64,000 nt of DNA. Source: Crambe crambe. Taxonomy: Eukaryota > Porifera > Demospongiae > Poecilosclerida > Crambeidae. Positions 26,694-38,838 of this stretch are shown here, in pieces. The stretch covers positions 7,130,001 through 7,194,000 of the forward strand of contig OZ004591.1 of NCBI GenBank assembly GCA_963924555.1. Reading direction: 5' to 3'. The notes beneath the pieces are model-generated. The model was not told the origin of the DNA. It ran no database searches and saw only the letters and a program-made list of their open reading frames with translations. Position 1 is the first letter of the stretch. Each line of letters starts with the position of its first letter. The position numbers and the translations under genes are program-made.

Positions 26694-26798
26694 GATTTGC
26701 AAACGTTTCCTGATAGTTGGTAAAGGGTTTGTATAGTTGGTAAAGGGTCGACATTCAAACCGGAGACTGGGCCAGCTCGATCCTAGGATTGCTTCAAA

Positions 26799-27467
26799 AT
26801 GAGTGGTAAACTTATGTACAAGGACCACAAAAGCGGGGTAAGCTTATCCTAGGGGTATATTATAATCTGTATTATATATGATATTATATCTCAGCTTAGC
26901 ACTGAGGAGTATGTGGAGAAGCTGGAACTCAGCTCCACCTTGTATGTGGGTAACCTCTCCTTTTACAGTACAGAGGAGCAAGTCTATGAGCTGTTCTCCA
27001 TGTGTGGAGAAGTCAAAAGAGTAGTAATGGGTATTGACCGTGTCAAGAAGACTCCATGTGGGTTCTGTTTCGTCGAGTATCCTCTACTTGGGGGCTTAGG
27101 CCATTAATTAAATTTCTATATCTTGTTCTCCTGAAGTGGTGCATGTTAGATTTTACCTGCGTGAAGAAGCCATGAATGCAGTGCGTTATGTGAGTGGGAC
27201 AAAGCTGGATGACAGGATTATCCGGACTGACTGGGATGTGGGATTTTCAGAGGGACGGCAATATGGACGTGGACAGAGAGGAGGACAGGTAGGGCTGAAT
27301 CCAACAAAGTTCTTAATGATAATATCATTATGACACAGGTTCGAGACGAATACAGAACAGACTATGATGAGGCTAGGGGGGGAATGGGTGGACGAGCTGA
27401 AATGGAGAGAGAGGGGGGAAGGAGGCCTCGTTACTTTGAAGGGATGGTTAGTGACAAAATGACCTAA
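26799..27467 (+). CDS. NCBP2: Nuclear cap-binding protein subunit 2 (CBP20)
   Basis: Plus strand, four exons. [13 protein letters not shown], then [20 protein letters not shown] with the RRM RNP2 (LYVGNL), [17 protein letters not shown] and CGFCFVE (RNP1). The acceptor at CATGTTAG restores [16 protein letters not shown], followed by [20 protein letters not shown] and the C-terminal RG-rich [15 protein letters not shown]. With CBP80 it binds the m7G cap in the nucleus; the Tyr and Asp/Trp cap-contact region (TDWD.GF) is present. The start is 105 bp from the divergent TIR-NHL gene. Confidence 0.94.
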
Positions 27468-27563
27468 TGATTATATAGACAAACCAACTTCCACCATATC
27501 AAATTAAATAAATATATTTTACAGAAGAATTGTCCTGTGCTTTCCCTCTTTGTGTGTATAGTT

Positions 27564-28825
27564 TTAGATAGAGGTTGCATTATTTGAGGGGTCTGGAGCA
27601 GGGGATGGACTGTGACTTCTGTCTGGTGAGGACTTTTCCCTGTCAAATTCCCAAATATCATCAGGTGACAAACCAGGAGAAAATACACGTTTTAGTCTTT
27701 CCTTTTGTCCATGGAAAAATTCACTCTGGAAAATAAATAAAATTAGAATTATGACTCGGCTGAAGAATTGAACCAACAATTCTTCCATCGCGCCCAAAGA
27801 GGCTTAAAAAACCTCCGACCAAGTCCTTGCTCTTTTCTCCCCAGCCATGCTTCAAGTTGGTCATTTTTTCCCTCAACCGAACCTCTTTCTCCTGCAGTAA
27901 TGGGGCAGGTTAGGTGTGATATCCCAATGTGTACAAATCCCGAGATGTACATTTACCTTGATGAAGCTGACATTGAGATCTTTGGCAGTGTAGCCTCGTG
28001 CTAAGTTCCTACGTAGGTATGTGTCATAGTCTCGCACAATACGAGCAATCATGTCTGAAGTAGAGACGCCTTGAGTTCGTTGCGTGGCCACGAACCTGCC
28101 CATGTCCTTAATTGGTTTATAAATGTCCTCTGCATCCCCACCACCATAGGGTGCATCGTCATGTGCCACAAAATCTATCTGGAGGAGAAGGGAGGGTAGG
28201 ATAAGAGAGAGAGAAAAAGTTTCCAACCTGGTGCTCTTCCATGAATTCTGGTGTGATGACCCAGGGAGCTTCTGTCAGCACTTCATCCACATAACGACAG
28301 TGTCTGAGTGTGTCGTATCTCTCCAGTTCATTACACACAGTCTTGCCTTTCAGCTTGTGAGTTAGCTCATCACTAGATACTGGTAGGCAAGTAGGTAGGA
28401 AATATCAAATCACCAGTAGGGTCAATTCAGGAATACTTACTCACCTCCTACAATGAGATGAGTATTTGGGAAAATATTTTTGGCCTGCATGAGTACTCTG
28501 GCATGTCCCATATGAAACAGGTCAAAGATACCATCTGCATACACTCGCACTGGCTCTACTGTTCCCTGGATTGCCTCCTCGTATGTCAGGGGCTTGGCTC
28601 GTTTGGGTGGAGGTGGCAAGTCAGAGGTCAAAGGTGCAGGCGCTCTTGAACATGACTTCAAGTCATTATCAATATTAAGCTGAGCAGGGGAAATTGTAAT
28701 AGAATATCTTTTAAAACTATTTTCAAGACATGTACCTTTTTACTCTTCACTTCTTCAGTATCTCCTTCCTCCTCTAACCCTTCCTCATCTTCCAGAGGTC
28801 TCTTTAGTGGCTTCCTGGCTGTCAT
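27564..28825 (-). CDS. PCYT1: CTP:phosphocholine cytidylyltransferase
   Basis: Minus strand, about six exons. A basic N-terminus ([16 protein letters not shown], nuclear-localisation-like) leads into the catalytic domain [20 protein letters not shown] with the HxGH nucleotide-binding motif. Then come [59 protein letters not shown] (the RTxGxSTSD signature), an amphipathic-helix region with [20 protein letters not shown], and a Ser/Pro tail that would be phosphorylated. It is the rate-limiting enzyme of phosphatidylcholine synthesis and is activated by membrane binding. An in-frame upstream Met at 28849 is possible. Confidence 0.95.
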
Positions 28826-28929
28826 CAAAATTAATGGTGGTCTAATCACGTGCGCGTCATGAGTTCGATCGCGTGGCGTGGGCGGTAATTATGCTGACAC
28901 CTGCGCATGTTGTTTGAGAGTGTTTTTGC
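28826..28929. promoter_or_regulatory. Bidirectional promoter, PCYT1/GDPD, with NRF1-like site
   Basis: Short gap between divergent starts, GC-richer than surroundings (GCGTGGCGTGGGCGG) with TGCGCATG at 28902-28909. Confidence 0.45.
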
Positions 28930-31262
28930 ATGGGTTTTCTGCAGAGTTATTTGAGACTGCCTCGATACCAGAGGATTGTACTCGGTCTAGTAGGTGTAGC
29001 ATTGGGCTGGTATGGCCCCAGCCTCATGAGCTATCTTTTCCTGAGGAATTCAACTGAAGAGACCAGTGTAAAAGGTCATGACCTCTCTTCACAGATTAGA
29101 AATAGATAGCTAGCTTGGTAGAGAAGAAACGCATGCTCTGAGGGATGTTCTCTTTCTATGGAGTAGGGTGGCTGTTTGCCATTGCTATGGTGACCTCCCT
29201 TATGTGGTACCAGTTTTGGTTGGTGATGTCACCTGTGGAATTGGACATTGCAGAGATTGTCAATTGGTAAGCTGTACATATGCTTAAAAAAACACACTAT
29301 TTATTCTTGTCTTTCCTTGCATAGGTACTTGTTTATGCAGCTGAAGTTGAATAGGATGGTGGGTATGTATGAAGGGTTGAAGACAGTTCATTATTGGCTT
29401 CCCTTGGTCATTATCACAACTCTTGTACTATCCAAGGCTTCACCTTTCTGCAGAAGTACCATTGATAGAATATCTCAGGTGAGACAGTAATTAGAGAGTG
29501 TTGGAGCCCCTGCTATCATGTGAAGTGATTGTATAGGTGGTGTATGTAGTGGTGATTATCTACAACTCTGTTCTGTTGATCTTTCTACTATTTGCTGGGT
29601 GGAAAGTGGTCCAACTCTTCCTAGTTACATTCCCTCTGGTTCTCCTGCTGCACTTTGGTCCCTCCCTCTCCTACGTCTTCTCTCCTCATGTGCTATGGAT
29701 CCACACCTCTATCTGTCTCCTCCTCTACTTCCTGGCCTGTCAGTATATCCCCTCTTCCGATAAGAGATCTCATAAATCCTGCGGGTTCTGGAGTTCTACA
29801 GGCATTGGGGCTGCCAAGCGTGTCTTCACCACGTTTATGTTTCCTTTTTTCCTAACGGGACTCACCTACATGCTCATGGAGAGAGGTTGCATCCCCTGCA
29901 GCATAAGTCCTGGTTTTGGCCCGAAGACCACTCCCCTCAAGCCACAGTTGGTCGCTCATCGTGGCTGCAGTTTTGATGCTCCTGAGAATTCTTTAGCTGC
30001 ATTTGAAATGGTCTCAGGGATTCCTGGTGTGATGGGGCTGGAAACTGACGTCTCCCTCAGTATGGAAGGTATTCCCTTCCTGCTCCACGACCCCCACCTG
30101 ATTCGGACTACTGATATCAAATCCAAGTGTCCCTCCCACGACCCTCATGCCAATGCCAGTCTCCTGTTCTATCATAAAGGGAATTGCCCACTCAGCAAAC
30201 TGAACGTGGGGAAGAGCTTTACTCACACCCACTATGCTGATCTCTCTCATGAACAAGTTACACAGTTTGAGTCTCAGCAACTGCCTACATTTGGACGGTT
30301 TCTAGAAGTGGCTAAAAGGAAAGACAAAGCTGTTATTTTTGATGCGTATCAGCCGCCTGTAGGTCATCCCTTCCATGAAAGTTACCTTAACAGGACATTG
30401 GCTCACATCCTCTCCTCGGGCATATCTCTTAAGAAGGTAAGACAGGTACCTTTATTGTAGTACAGTAAAACTGGACACTCCAAAGACGACAAACCTTTCA
30501 GCAAAGGACAATCTTTAGAAATTTTATACAAAAAAAAATTAACCTCTGAAAGAGTACAATCTCTCTACAAAGGATAAAAGGCTGGGTCCCTAATATTAGG
30601 AAGTTCTACTGCAATTATTAGGCTGTTAAGAGCTTTGTCTCAATGTGCACAGGTGTGGTGGTTGCCACCTGAACAGAGGAAATGGGTACACCATAACTAC
30701 CCTGAAATGGTCTTGACTGCAAAGACTCAGCAGACTTCCTTTGCAGAGATGAAATCCGAGCACATTCAGAAGGTTAATGATGACTGGACCACACCCCTAC
30801 GAACCCTGCGACTCTACCAGCAGAGCAATCTCTCTATCAACATGTTTTTTGTGGACAGTTTATTCATGTTTCAATATGCTTGGTGTGTTGGTGTTCAGAG
30901 TGTCACCACCAGCAATTGCAGGCAACTTTCTTCTATTCAGTCTAACATCTTTTCAGAGGTGATGTTTTTGATGTGTCAGTATCCAAGTAATGTTGGTGTG
31001 CTTTAACTGGAAATGACTAGGCTTTGGTGTGCTTTAAATAGAGTTCTATGAACTTGTAGATTTGCAAGAAGTGGCATTTTGAGAGCGAGATTTCTCCTCC
31101 ACTGCTGGTAGGTGGATTGAGTGTGGTATCACTGGAGGTCATCTCTCTGTAAGTCAGACAGTTTTGTGTTGGCCATCATAACTAGCTTTAATATTCCTCT
31201 CCAGAATTTGCTGGGAAATACTGAAGTTGATTGGCTACTGTCCTCGCACTGTTAAGAGATGA
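28930..31262 (+). CDS. GDE2-like multipass glycerophosphodiester phosphodiesterase
   Basis: Plus strand, about nine exons. MGFLQSYLRLPRYQRIVLGL begins the first of about six N-terminal membrane helices (e.g. GWLFAIAMVTSLMWYQFWLV, VVYVVVIIYNSVLLIFLLFA). The ectodomain GDPD catalytic fold follows: VAHRGCSFDAPENSLAAFE (catalytic His), GLETDVSLSMEGIPFLLHD (Glu, Asp and HD), and a later CVGVQSVTTSNC strand. After KWHFESEISPPLL a last helix reads VGGLSVVSLEVISLICWEIL, ending CPRTVKR. This is the GDPD1/4/5 (GDE2/GDE3) plan, in which the enzyme cleaves glycerophosphodiesters or GPI anchors outside the cell. A family-1 MITE lies in the intron at 30461. The C-terminal exon joins are my reconstruction. 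Confidence 0.85.
30461..30612. mobile_element. MITE-like inverted-repeat element, family 1, copy 3
   Basis: Begins TACAGTAAAACTGGACACTC and ends GAAGTTCTACTGCA in a GDPD gene intron. The interior GACAAACCTTTCAGCAAAGG and CTCTCTACAAAGGA match the family. A degraded copy. Confidence 0.6.
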
Positions 31263-31387
31263 CATTCTTTCTTCTTCTGTGATATTTATGGTGGTCATTA
31301 ATCACACATTTTGAATGATCATGAATGTGGTTGTAGTGGAACTGAAGTGAAGTGAAAGCTTGCATGATGGTATGATGGATAAAAGTA

Positions 31388-32535
31388 TTAGTCAGTTCGT
31401 GCAGGGATACAAGCAGATGAGATGTTGAACTTGACAATGGCTTTCTGCAAGAAGGAAAAAAAAAACTTGTTATAGCTTTTGTTTGCTGTCATTTTGTAGA
31501 TTACCTTCCAGTCATTGATTGTGAGGGAAACAATTCCCTGTTGCTTCACTGTCTTGGTGGACTGCCCATCAGCAGTAGTGTCATCAGCTAAGATCAATAA
31601 AAAAGACAATAATAAGCACTATAAATTGTGCACTCTTACGGATGTATATGTATGGCAAGTTATCTTTTCCAAGAATGATACCAGCACGACCATCTTTCAC
31701 CAAAAAGTCAAAGTGGAAAATGTTTTCAACGGTCTGACCATAGGAGTCTGGGTCAACCAGGAAGTTGAAGAAGTTAACACGTCCCTTGGCTGCACAGATT
31801 CGCCTTAGATGTTTGAATATATTCTGGACATCTTTTGTAGTTGATTCCACTTCATCATCTAAGTCCTTGACATCCTTAGGCTGGGATGCTGCTTCTTTCT
31901 CTGAATCTTTATTTCTCCTTTGCTTACTGTTAGCTGAGCGTTTCTTCACAGGCTCCAGTTCAAATGCACCAAATCTAGTCCAACACACACACACAAATAG
32001 GGATTAATAGAATGCGTGAATTTTGCAACTCCTTACAAGAAGTTAAGGGGTGGAGGTTTGCGGAAAACTATTGCTGCTCTATCACCAAGTTTGGTCCAAT
32101 TGAGGTGAGCTGTTCCCTGCTCAAGGGTTCGCCGACCTCCCATGTAAGTGACTAATTTCTCGGCATAGGTGCTGGTCTCAAACTGAATGAGGCTGCCATG
32201 TGTTGCTTCCACCTGCTCCCTTCCAATGGCTGACAATAAGCGGAAACCCTCAGAATCTATAGCAGCTTCTTTGGAAGTAACAACTTTAGAGTAAAAAGAA
32301 TCGAGTTTGGAGACTCTTTTTATCAGATCATCTGGGAGTGATACGTCATCACGATTTTCTGCAAGGAGAAGGGGGTCATTAATTGGAGTGTAATACCTAA
32401 CACAGATGTCAACTTACTATGCACAGCGCTGATAATTTCTCTTTGTCCTTTTCTGATGGTTCTTCTTAAACCAGTATCCCACAAGTGTTCATCTTCCCGG
32501 GAGTTACCATTTTCGATCTCTGGCTCCTCTGACAT
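31388..32535 (-). CDS. NSMCE4A: NSE4 kleisin of the SMC5-SMC6 complex
   Basis: Minus strand, about six exons. MSEEPEIENGNSREDEHLWD, then the helix LRRTIRKGQREIISAVH, DDLIKRVSKLDSFYSKVV, and the NSE4 core with FNWTKLGDRAAIVFRKPP-like (here LNWTKLGDRAAIVFRKPPPL). The C-terminal winged-helix region has VNFFNFLVDPDSYGQTVENI, FHFDFLVKDGRAGIILG and IVSLTINDWK, ending SSACIPARTD. NSE4 bridges the SMC5 and SMC6 heads and is needed for DNA repair. The start codon is only 38 bp from the divergent UBE2G2 start. Confidence 0.93.
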
Positions 32536-32573
32536 GTTTAGTTACCATCAGGTGTGCATTAATTAGAGAAGAA

Positions 32574-33414
32574 ATGGCCGGCTCAGCGTTGAAGAGGCTG
32601 ATGGCTGAGTATAAACGTGAGTACTACTCAGTATAATAAAACCGCCATACGAATGTCACGGTGTATATGTTCTACAGAACTCACTCTGAATCCTCCAGAG
32701 GGAATTGTGGCAGGTATACAATGCTGTAGATCAGAGTACTAATGATATCTCGTTTATTAAATGCCCAGGACCCAAATCAGAGGAGAACTTCTTTGAATGG
32801 GAAGCTCTTGTGACGTACATGAGTTATTTATGTACTTTATCACCCATAATAACTATCGCATTAATAACAGGGGCCCAGAAGGAACTTCATTTGATGGAGG
32901 AGTATTCGTGACAGAGCTCATCTTCCCAACAGATTATCCACTCAGTCCCCCCAAAATGAGGTTCATCTCAGAAATGTTCCACCCTAATGGTCAGCAAGCT
33001 AGCATTATATGTGATATTCCCTACCCATCATCAATCCCTTTTTAGTATACCCTGATGGGCGTGTGTGCATCTCTATACTCCACACACCAGGCGAGGACCC
33101 CCTAGGCTACGAATCTCCTGCTGAACGATGGAGTCCAGTTCAGTCCATTGAGAAAATTCTCCTATCAGTAGTGAGCATGTTAGCAGGTGAGGGTGGAGTC
33201 CAGATCTTCTCTGTGTTACCTAGTCTGTTGGTGTTTGAATAGAGCCCAATGATGAGAGTGGAGCTAATGTGGATGCATCAGTGAGGCTGCTACACTGTCT
33301 ATATAAAAAAACCATTAATTTCTTTTTCAGAAAATGTGGAGAGAGAACAGACAAGCTTTCAATGAGATATCTCAAAAACTTGTTCGCAAGTCCTTGGGTC
33401 TGCCCACCACATGA
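32574..33414 (+). CDS. UBE2G2: Ubiquitin-conjugating enzyme UBE2G2
   Basis: Plus strand, seven small exons. [93 protein letters not shown] (active-site Cys in GRVCIS) with the acidic insertion typical of the G-type E2s, [40 protein letters not shown], ending SLGLPTT. UBE2G2 works with gp78/HRD1 in ER-associated degradation. Splice joins are clear from homology. Confidence 0.95.
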
Positions 33415-33689
33415 CCTTGTGCCCATAATAATCTGCTATGTATGTGCTTTTAACTCATAGTCAATACACAACCATTTATTATCAAAAGGAAAAAAAATGT
33501 ACAAGAGGGTCTAAGATGTAAACCAAGAAAAAGGTAGTTAAAGGATGGATGATTGTAGCAGAAAAAGCAGTTGTGATAAAATAGAAGGCTTGTATGATTG
33601 TCTGGAAGGAATTTGGTTGGCATGGTAGACGTGTGACCAGGAAGGAGAAAAGAAGTGAGCCTTTCAGCTGCAACCATTTACTTTTGAAG

Positions 33690-36229
33690 CTATCTAATAC
33701 CTTCAAGTTGGGTTATTGTTCGTAGGACAAAAGCATCACAGAACCCAGGACTGCTGCGCTCAGCAATTTTGAAGGATTGTATCAGGCCTTGAATGGTAGT
33801 GACTCCCCGTCCACCCTCGTCCTGTCCCACTCCATACTGCATGGGAGAAGAGGCACCCATCAAATCTCAAGACACCACCTCTTCACACCACACACTCACC
33901 TGTTCCAACAAGGGAATTATAATTTTCGACAGACTTTGGGATTGTGGTTCTGGCTTGCTGCAGTGGTCATAACCAGCCTGAAGCAATCAACATAATGCAC
34001 TGTAATGACATGACTGGTGACCATAATCAATATGGAAGCTATACACTATGTAGAAACTGGATTTCTTACCACAACTATGCCACTGCTGCCTTCCATACTG
34101 CTCCGTCTGTCCCCAGTGGAAACCACCGAATTCCTGGATCCTGACCCCTTATTACCATCAACGAATGCTGTATCATTGATACTAAGCTGTGGTTGTGCCT
34201 CTGGCATAACCTCTTCCTGCTCCTCAGGTGATTCAGCAGTAGAATTCCCGTTTATCATATGATTGAGGGTGTGGTTCTCAACTGCTTCTATCTCCTTGGA
34301 CTTAGACGGTCGAATCATTGTCACAGATGACTCGGGATCGAAATCCCAGCCTGTCTGATTCACCCTCTCTCGTTCACCAGAACTATACATACAAAAGTGG
34401 ATCATGTGATATCACATGATCACATGATTAAAGTAGATGGACTAACTCTATATCATCAGTATTGGAGGAGTCCTCTTCTTCCTTCCCTTGCTCCCGCCGC
34501 CATCTCTGGTATTTCTCTATCAGTTCTATCAGGTAAGAAGTCTTGCGAGCTGTCTTAATGAATCGATGACGCAACAATTCCTGAGCTACTGGTCGCTGGA
34601 ATAGAAAATTTTTGTCATTTTGATTATACATTCCACAAACTTCCTGATCTAGTAGTAACAGGGTTTCCCAGACAAGTGAAGGATACCAGTCACACCACCC
34701 TCCCTCCCCACTCCTTTGTCACAGTGAGCTCACATGTTCGGGGTCCTTCTCCAGGCAAGTGGCAACGAAATCCTTGAAGGGTCTAGAGAAGTCACCTTCT
34801 AGCTGTGGCGGTTTGTTCTTTGGTATGAGAAAGAGGACCCGCATTGGATGCAGGTCGGCATTGGGGGGCTCTCCTTTGGCCAGTTCAATGGCTGTCACAC
34901 CTAAAGACCAAATATCGGCCTGCAGCATGAGAGGGGATAAGAAATGGTTGGAAAAAGCCTTTCTTTTCTCTATTATGAATGCCACTTGACTCCTTGGCCT
35001 ATCACAGGCAACCTACCGACCTTGGTATCATAATTTGACTGCTTTATGACTTCAGGTGCCATCCAGAATGGCGTTCCTACGAATGTGTTTCTTCTGTTCA
35101 TGGTGTCAGTAAGTTGCCCTGCCACTCCAAAGTCGGCCAGTTTGACTTCTCCAGTGTCAGAGAGCAAGATGTTGGCTGCCTTGATGTCTCTGTGAAGCTT
35201 TCTCTCAGAATGTAGGTAGTCCAAACCCTTCAATACTTCGCGCAGGATGGTGGCTATGTAGGGCTCCTCCAACATGCCTGGCTTCATCTACTCAAAAAAA
35301 CAACAACACAAAGTCATAGCTTGAGGGGAGGTACCAGCTATCACCATGGCATGGGTTTGCTATACATTGTCGTACATTATGAAAACATAGCAATCAGTGA
35401 GATAAAAGGTTAGATTCCATGCTCAATGGGCTGGGAATAATTAGTCTAATCCTAACGATGATCACTGGCACTCACCAAATCCAGCGCAGAACCACCTCCT
35501 AAATGCTCCATAATGATCCATAGCTTGGTTCCCTGGATGTATGCATGAATATGAGCACGGAGAGGGGAGGGAGTTGACTCCACCCACATTCTACTTGCTT
35601 GCATACCTTGAGGTAAGAGCCATGGTACTTGGTGACATAGGGTGAGTCACACTGAGAGAGAACCGTTATCTCTTGTTGAATGTCTTCAATCTCATCAGAA
35701 GCTTCTTCAAGGTCAATGATTTTGATAGCGACCACTTGCTGTGTCCGTATCTCAACCCTACAGGCAAGCCATTTAAAACCCAAATCTGATATCCTTGGTT
35801 TTCTATGCAGTGCTGATTAATGAATGCATTATCTCTGGATTGATAGAGTTATGACCACTCGCTGTGACACTAAATACTATGACTCACCCTTTGTAAACCT
35901 CCCCAAAATTCCCCTTGCCTATCTTCTGTTGCTTGGAGAAGAGTCTCTCTGGGTCATTCTCGGCAGATGAAGATCTCTTTGGACCTCCTGAGGACTTCCT
36001 TGATAGTTTGTTCTTGGCCTGGATGACACAGTGTGGAGAAAGTGGGTGTAATGGTTTACAGTAATATACACCAGCTCATTACATGCCCTTAAACAGCTGA
36101 CAATAAGGAAGTATGTGACAGTTCTTTTCAACGGGGAACTAAGTATTTGGGAAGGAAGGTAAAGAAGAACTGGCACCAACTGATAATGGCGTGTAATTAC
36201 CCGGTGTATAGTGATACCTTGTGTTCCAT
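33690..36229 (-). CDS. STK24: GCKIII STE20-family kinase (STK24/25/26, MST3-like)
   Basis: Minus strand, about ten exons. A tiny first exon (MEHK, 36229) joins [20 protein letters not shown]. The kinase domain has [12 protein letters not shown] (P-loop), [101 protein letters not shown] and [15 protein letters not shown]. The C-terminal regulatory part ends with [20 protein letters not shown] (dimerisation region of the PDCD10-binding type). GCKIII kinases act in Golgi polarity and STRIPAK signalling and are activated by MO25, whose gene lies upstream in this window. STK24, STK25 and STK26 cannot be separated here; a single ancestral gene is likely. Confidence 0.93.
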
Positions 36230-36644
36230 CAGAGTGACTCTAAGGCTGCCAGGTTACACTAGAATAATCTGGCACCTGTAGCTGTTGTTGCCTGCAATGC
36301 TCTCGATTTGGCTGGGGTAAGGTGCTGCTGTGCTGGATATAGCAACAGCTTGCCTGAAGGATGGATAAGATTCAGTAGGCTAGAATGTTGCAGTCTTCTA
36401 CCCCTCTATTACCTGCAGTGCTGATGTATGCCAGGTGATCTTTACTCCAAAGGACACTGCAGCAACAGAACTAATGAAAGACCAGCTTGTTCGCCAACAG
36501 CTAAAAATTAGCTGACTGGGTCGTTCGACGTTATTTTTTTTGCATGTGATGTCATGTTGACCTTTGAACTTATCTATCGTTCAAAGCTTTACCAAGCCAC
36601 ACACCTGTACATAGCAGACTACAGAAGAAGCCTTTTTGGAGAAC
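36230..36644. other. Intergenic 415 bp between GCKIII kinase and DAW1
   Basis: Divergent gap. Contains no convincing ORF; probably leader sequence and a shared promoter. Confidence 0.5.
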
Positions 36645-38575
36645 ATGAAACTCAAACGCTTCCTGCTAAGATACTACCCTCCAGGTATGTGAGGACTCAC
36701 CAACAAGCATGTTTCTTAATAGTGCCCATCTAAGTAAATAATCATTTTGTAGGGATTATGCTGGAATATGAGCAGTCTGGAGTAACTAAAACCAAATCTA
36801 TCGACCTCCTGGACCTTACACATGAGTATGTAGTAGTTATTGGGTTGTAAGTGGAGTACTTGATGTTATTCATCACTACAGGTCAAATGTGAGTGATATA
36901 GTGGAGGAGATAACTGAGAGAGAACCACTAGTCAAACAGCGATCAGACCAACTCCTTAAACTCATATCCAGTAAGATAGTGGAGCCACCAGTACAGATTT
37001 ACCCGACATATTCCCATCACCTCTGTCCTCAGAGCTCCAAGTGAAGAACCAACCTGTGGAGAATAAATACCACTTATTCAAAGTACTTCGTGCTCACATC
37101 CTCCCCCTGACCAACATGGCCTTCAACAAGTCTGGTTCTTGGTGAGTGAAACAGTGATGGGTAGTCACTTCCTTATATTTGATGATATCTCTTTTAGCTT
37201 CATCTCAGGGAGTTACGATAGAACCTGCAAAGTCTGGGATACTGATTCTGGAGAGGAACTCTACACTTTGGAAGGTCACAGAAATGTCGTCTATGCCATA
37301 GCCTTCAACAACCCTTATGGGTCAGTATTACCAGAGTGGTCCATCACAGTATGCTCTTCTTTGATTTGTGGGTATTTAATCTTTTATGCACACAGTGATA
37401 AGATTGTTACTGGATCTTTTGATAAGACATGCAAGGTGAGAACAATAGACGTAATGATATAAAAGTAGAAAATGATCTTGATGATAGTTGTGGAGTACGG
37501 AGACTGGAAAGTGTTACCACACCTTTCGTGGACACACAGCAGAGATAGTCAGTGTGGCCTTCAACCCCCAAAGTACACTGGTTGCCACTGGCAGCATGGA
37601 CACCACAGCCAAGCTCTGGAGTGTCGAGAAGGGAACAGAAGTACACACCCTGGCTGTAAGTACAGCAGTAATTATTTTCTAAACTTTTTGTGGCTTTGCT
37701 TGAGGTATATAAGTCACATAGTCTCAAAATAAGTCTTAACCATGTGTAGGGTCATTCTGCTGAGGTAATATGTCTGAACTTCAACATGTTGGGGGATAAC
37801 ATTCTGACTGGTTCATTTGACAACACAGTCACTGTCTGGGACACAGCCACTGGAAAGTAAGCAGCTTCTCTTAGTCTTCAGCTCATGCTATCATCTTTGT
37901 CCCCTTTCCAGACGCCTGTACACTCTGATCGGTCATAGAGGTGAGATCTCCAATGCTGTTTTCAGCTACAATGGAGCTCTGATAGCAACAGCTTCCATGG
38001 ATCACACTTGCAAGTTGTGGGATGCTTCCTCAGGAAGAATTGTTGTGACTCTCAGAGGACATGAAGATGAAGTGCTGGATATCTGCTTTGATTCTACTGG
38101 CCAGTTCTTAGCCACTGCTTCTGCTGATTGTAAGAATTCCAACTAGCTAGTGGTCAATAAGGTTCCTTTAGTTGCTGCTATTAGCGTGGAAATAATTCTC
38201 ATCTAAAAAGACAAAAGACGGTTAAACACTTTCTCTAGACACTGCCCGCGTCTACAATTCAGTTTCCCATGACTGTGTTGCTAAGTTTTGTGGGCACAAG
38301 GGTGAGATCTCCAAGGTCATATTCAGTCCTCAGGGGTCACGCTTACTAACAGTCAGCAGTGACAAGACAGCCAGGCTCTGGGATACTGTCACTGGAAACT
38401 GCATACAGGTGAGAGAAAAAAATTTAAAATCTAGTGCACACCCAATAGTAACTACTATTATGACTGGTAGGTTTTGGAAGGTCACAGTGATGAAGTCTTC
38501 ACCTGCGCCTTCAACTATGCAGGAGATACAATTCTCACTGGAAGTAAAGACAACACTTGTCGCTTATGGAGATGA
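36645..38575 (+). CDS. DAW1: DAW1 (WDR69), dynein assembly factor with WD repeats
   Basis: Plus strand, about ten exons. [35 protein letters not shown], then a WD40 propeller of eight repeats, e.g. [59 protein letters not shown] and [20 protein letters not shown], ending [11 protein letters not shown]. The whole protein is collinear with animal DAW1, including both ends. DAW1 loads outer-arm dynein into motile cilia with IFT, so it indicates an organism with motile cilia. The intron before YTARVYNS (about 38131-38239) is clear from homology. Confidence 0.96.
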
Positions 38576-38838
38576 CAGAACACATGCTGAACTCTTCTAC
38601 AGACTGCAAACCGATCACTTGACTAAAGATTTTTAAAATCCCGCTTATTTTAACGCTTATTATTACAGCTTCATGTTTCAATAAAGATGATGTAAATGAT
38701 AATAATTTGAGTGGCATGGCATGGTACATAGTTCATCCATCTCATCAGGGGGAAAGTCTATATAACTGTACAATGTATAGTGATGGTGGTGGGCATTATT
38801 TAGAAGAGGACGGCCTGAATGAGTTGAGGCAGAGTTAG

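Noticed and set aside
26694-26828. Upstream Met at 26828 as the start of the TIR-NHL protein
   Set aside because: The extension is antisense to NCBP2 exon 1 and contains a short repeated GTTGGTAAAGGG; the Met at 26693 sits directly before the TIR fold.
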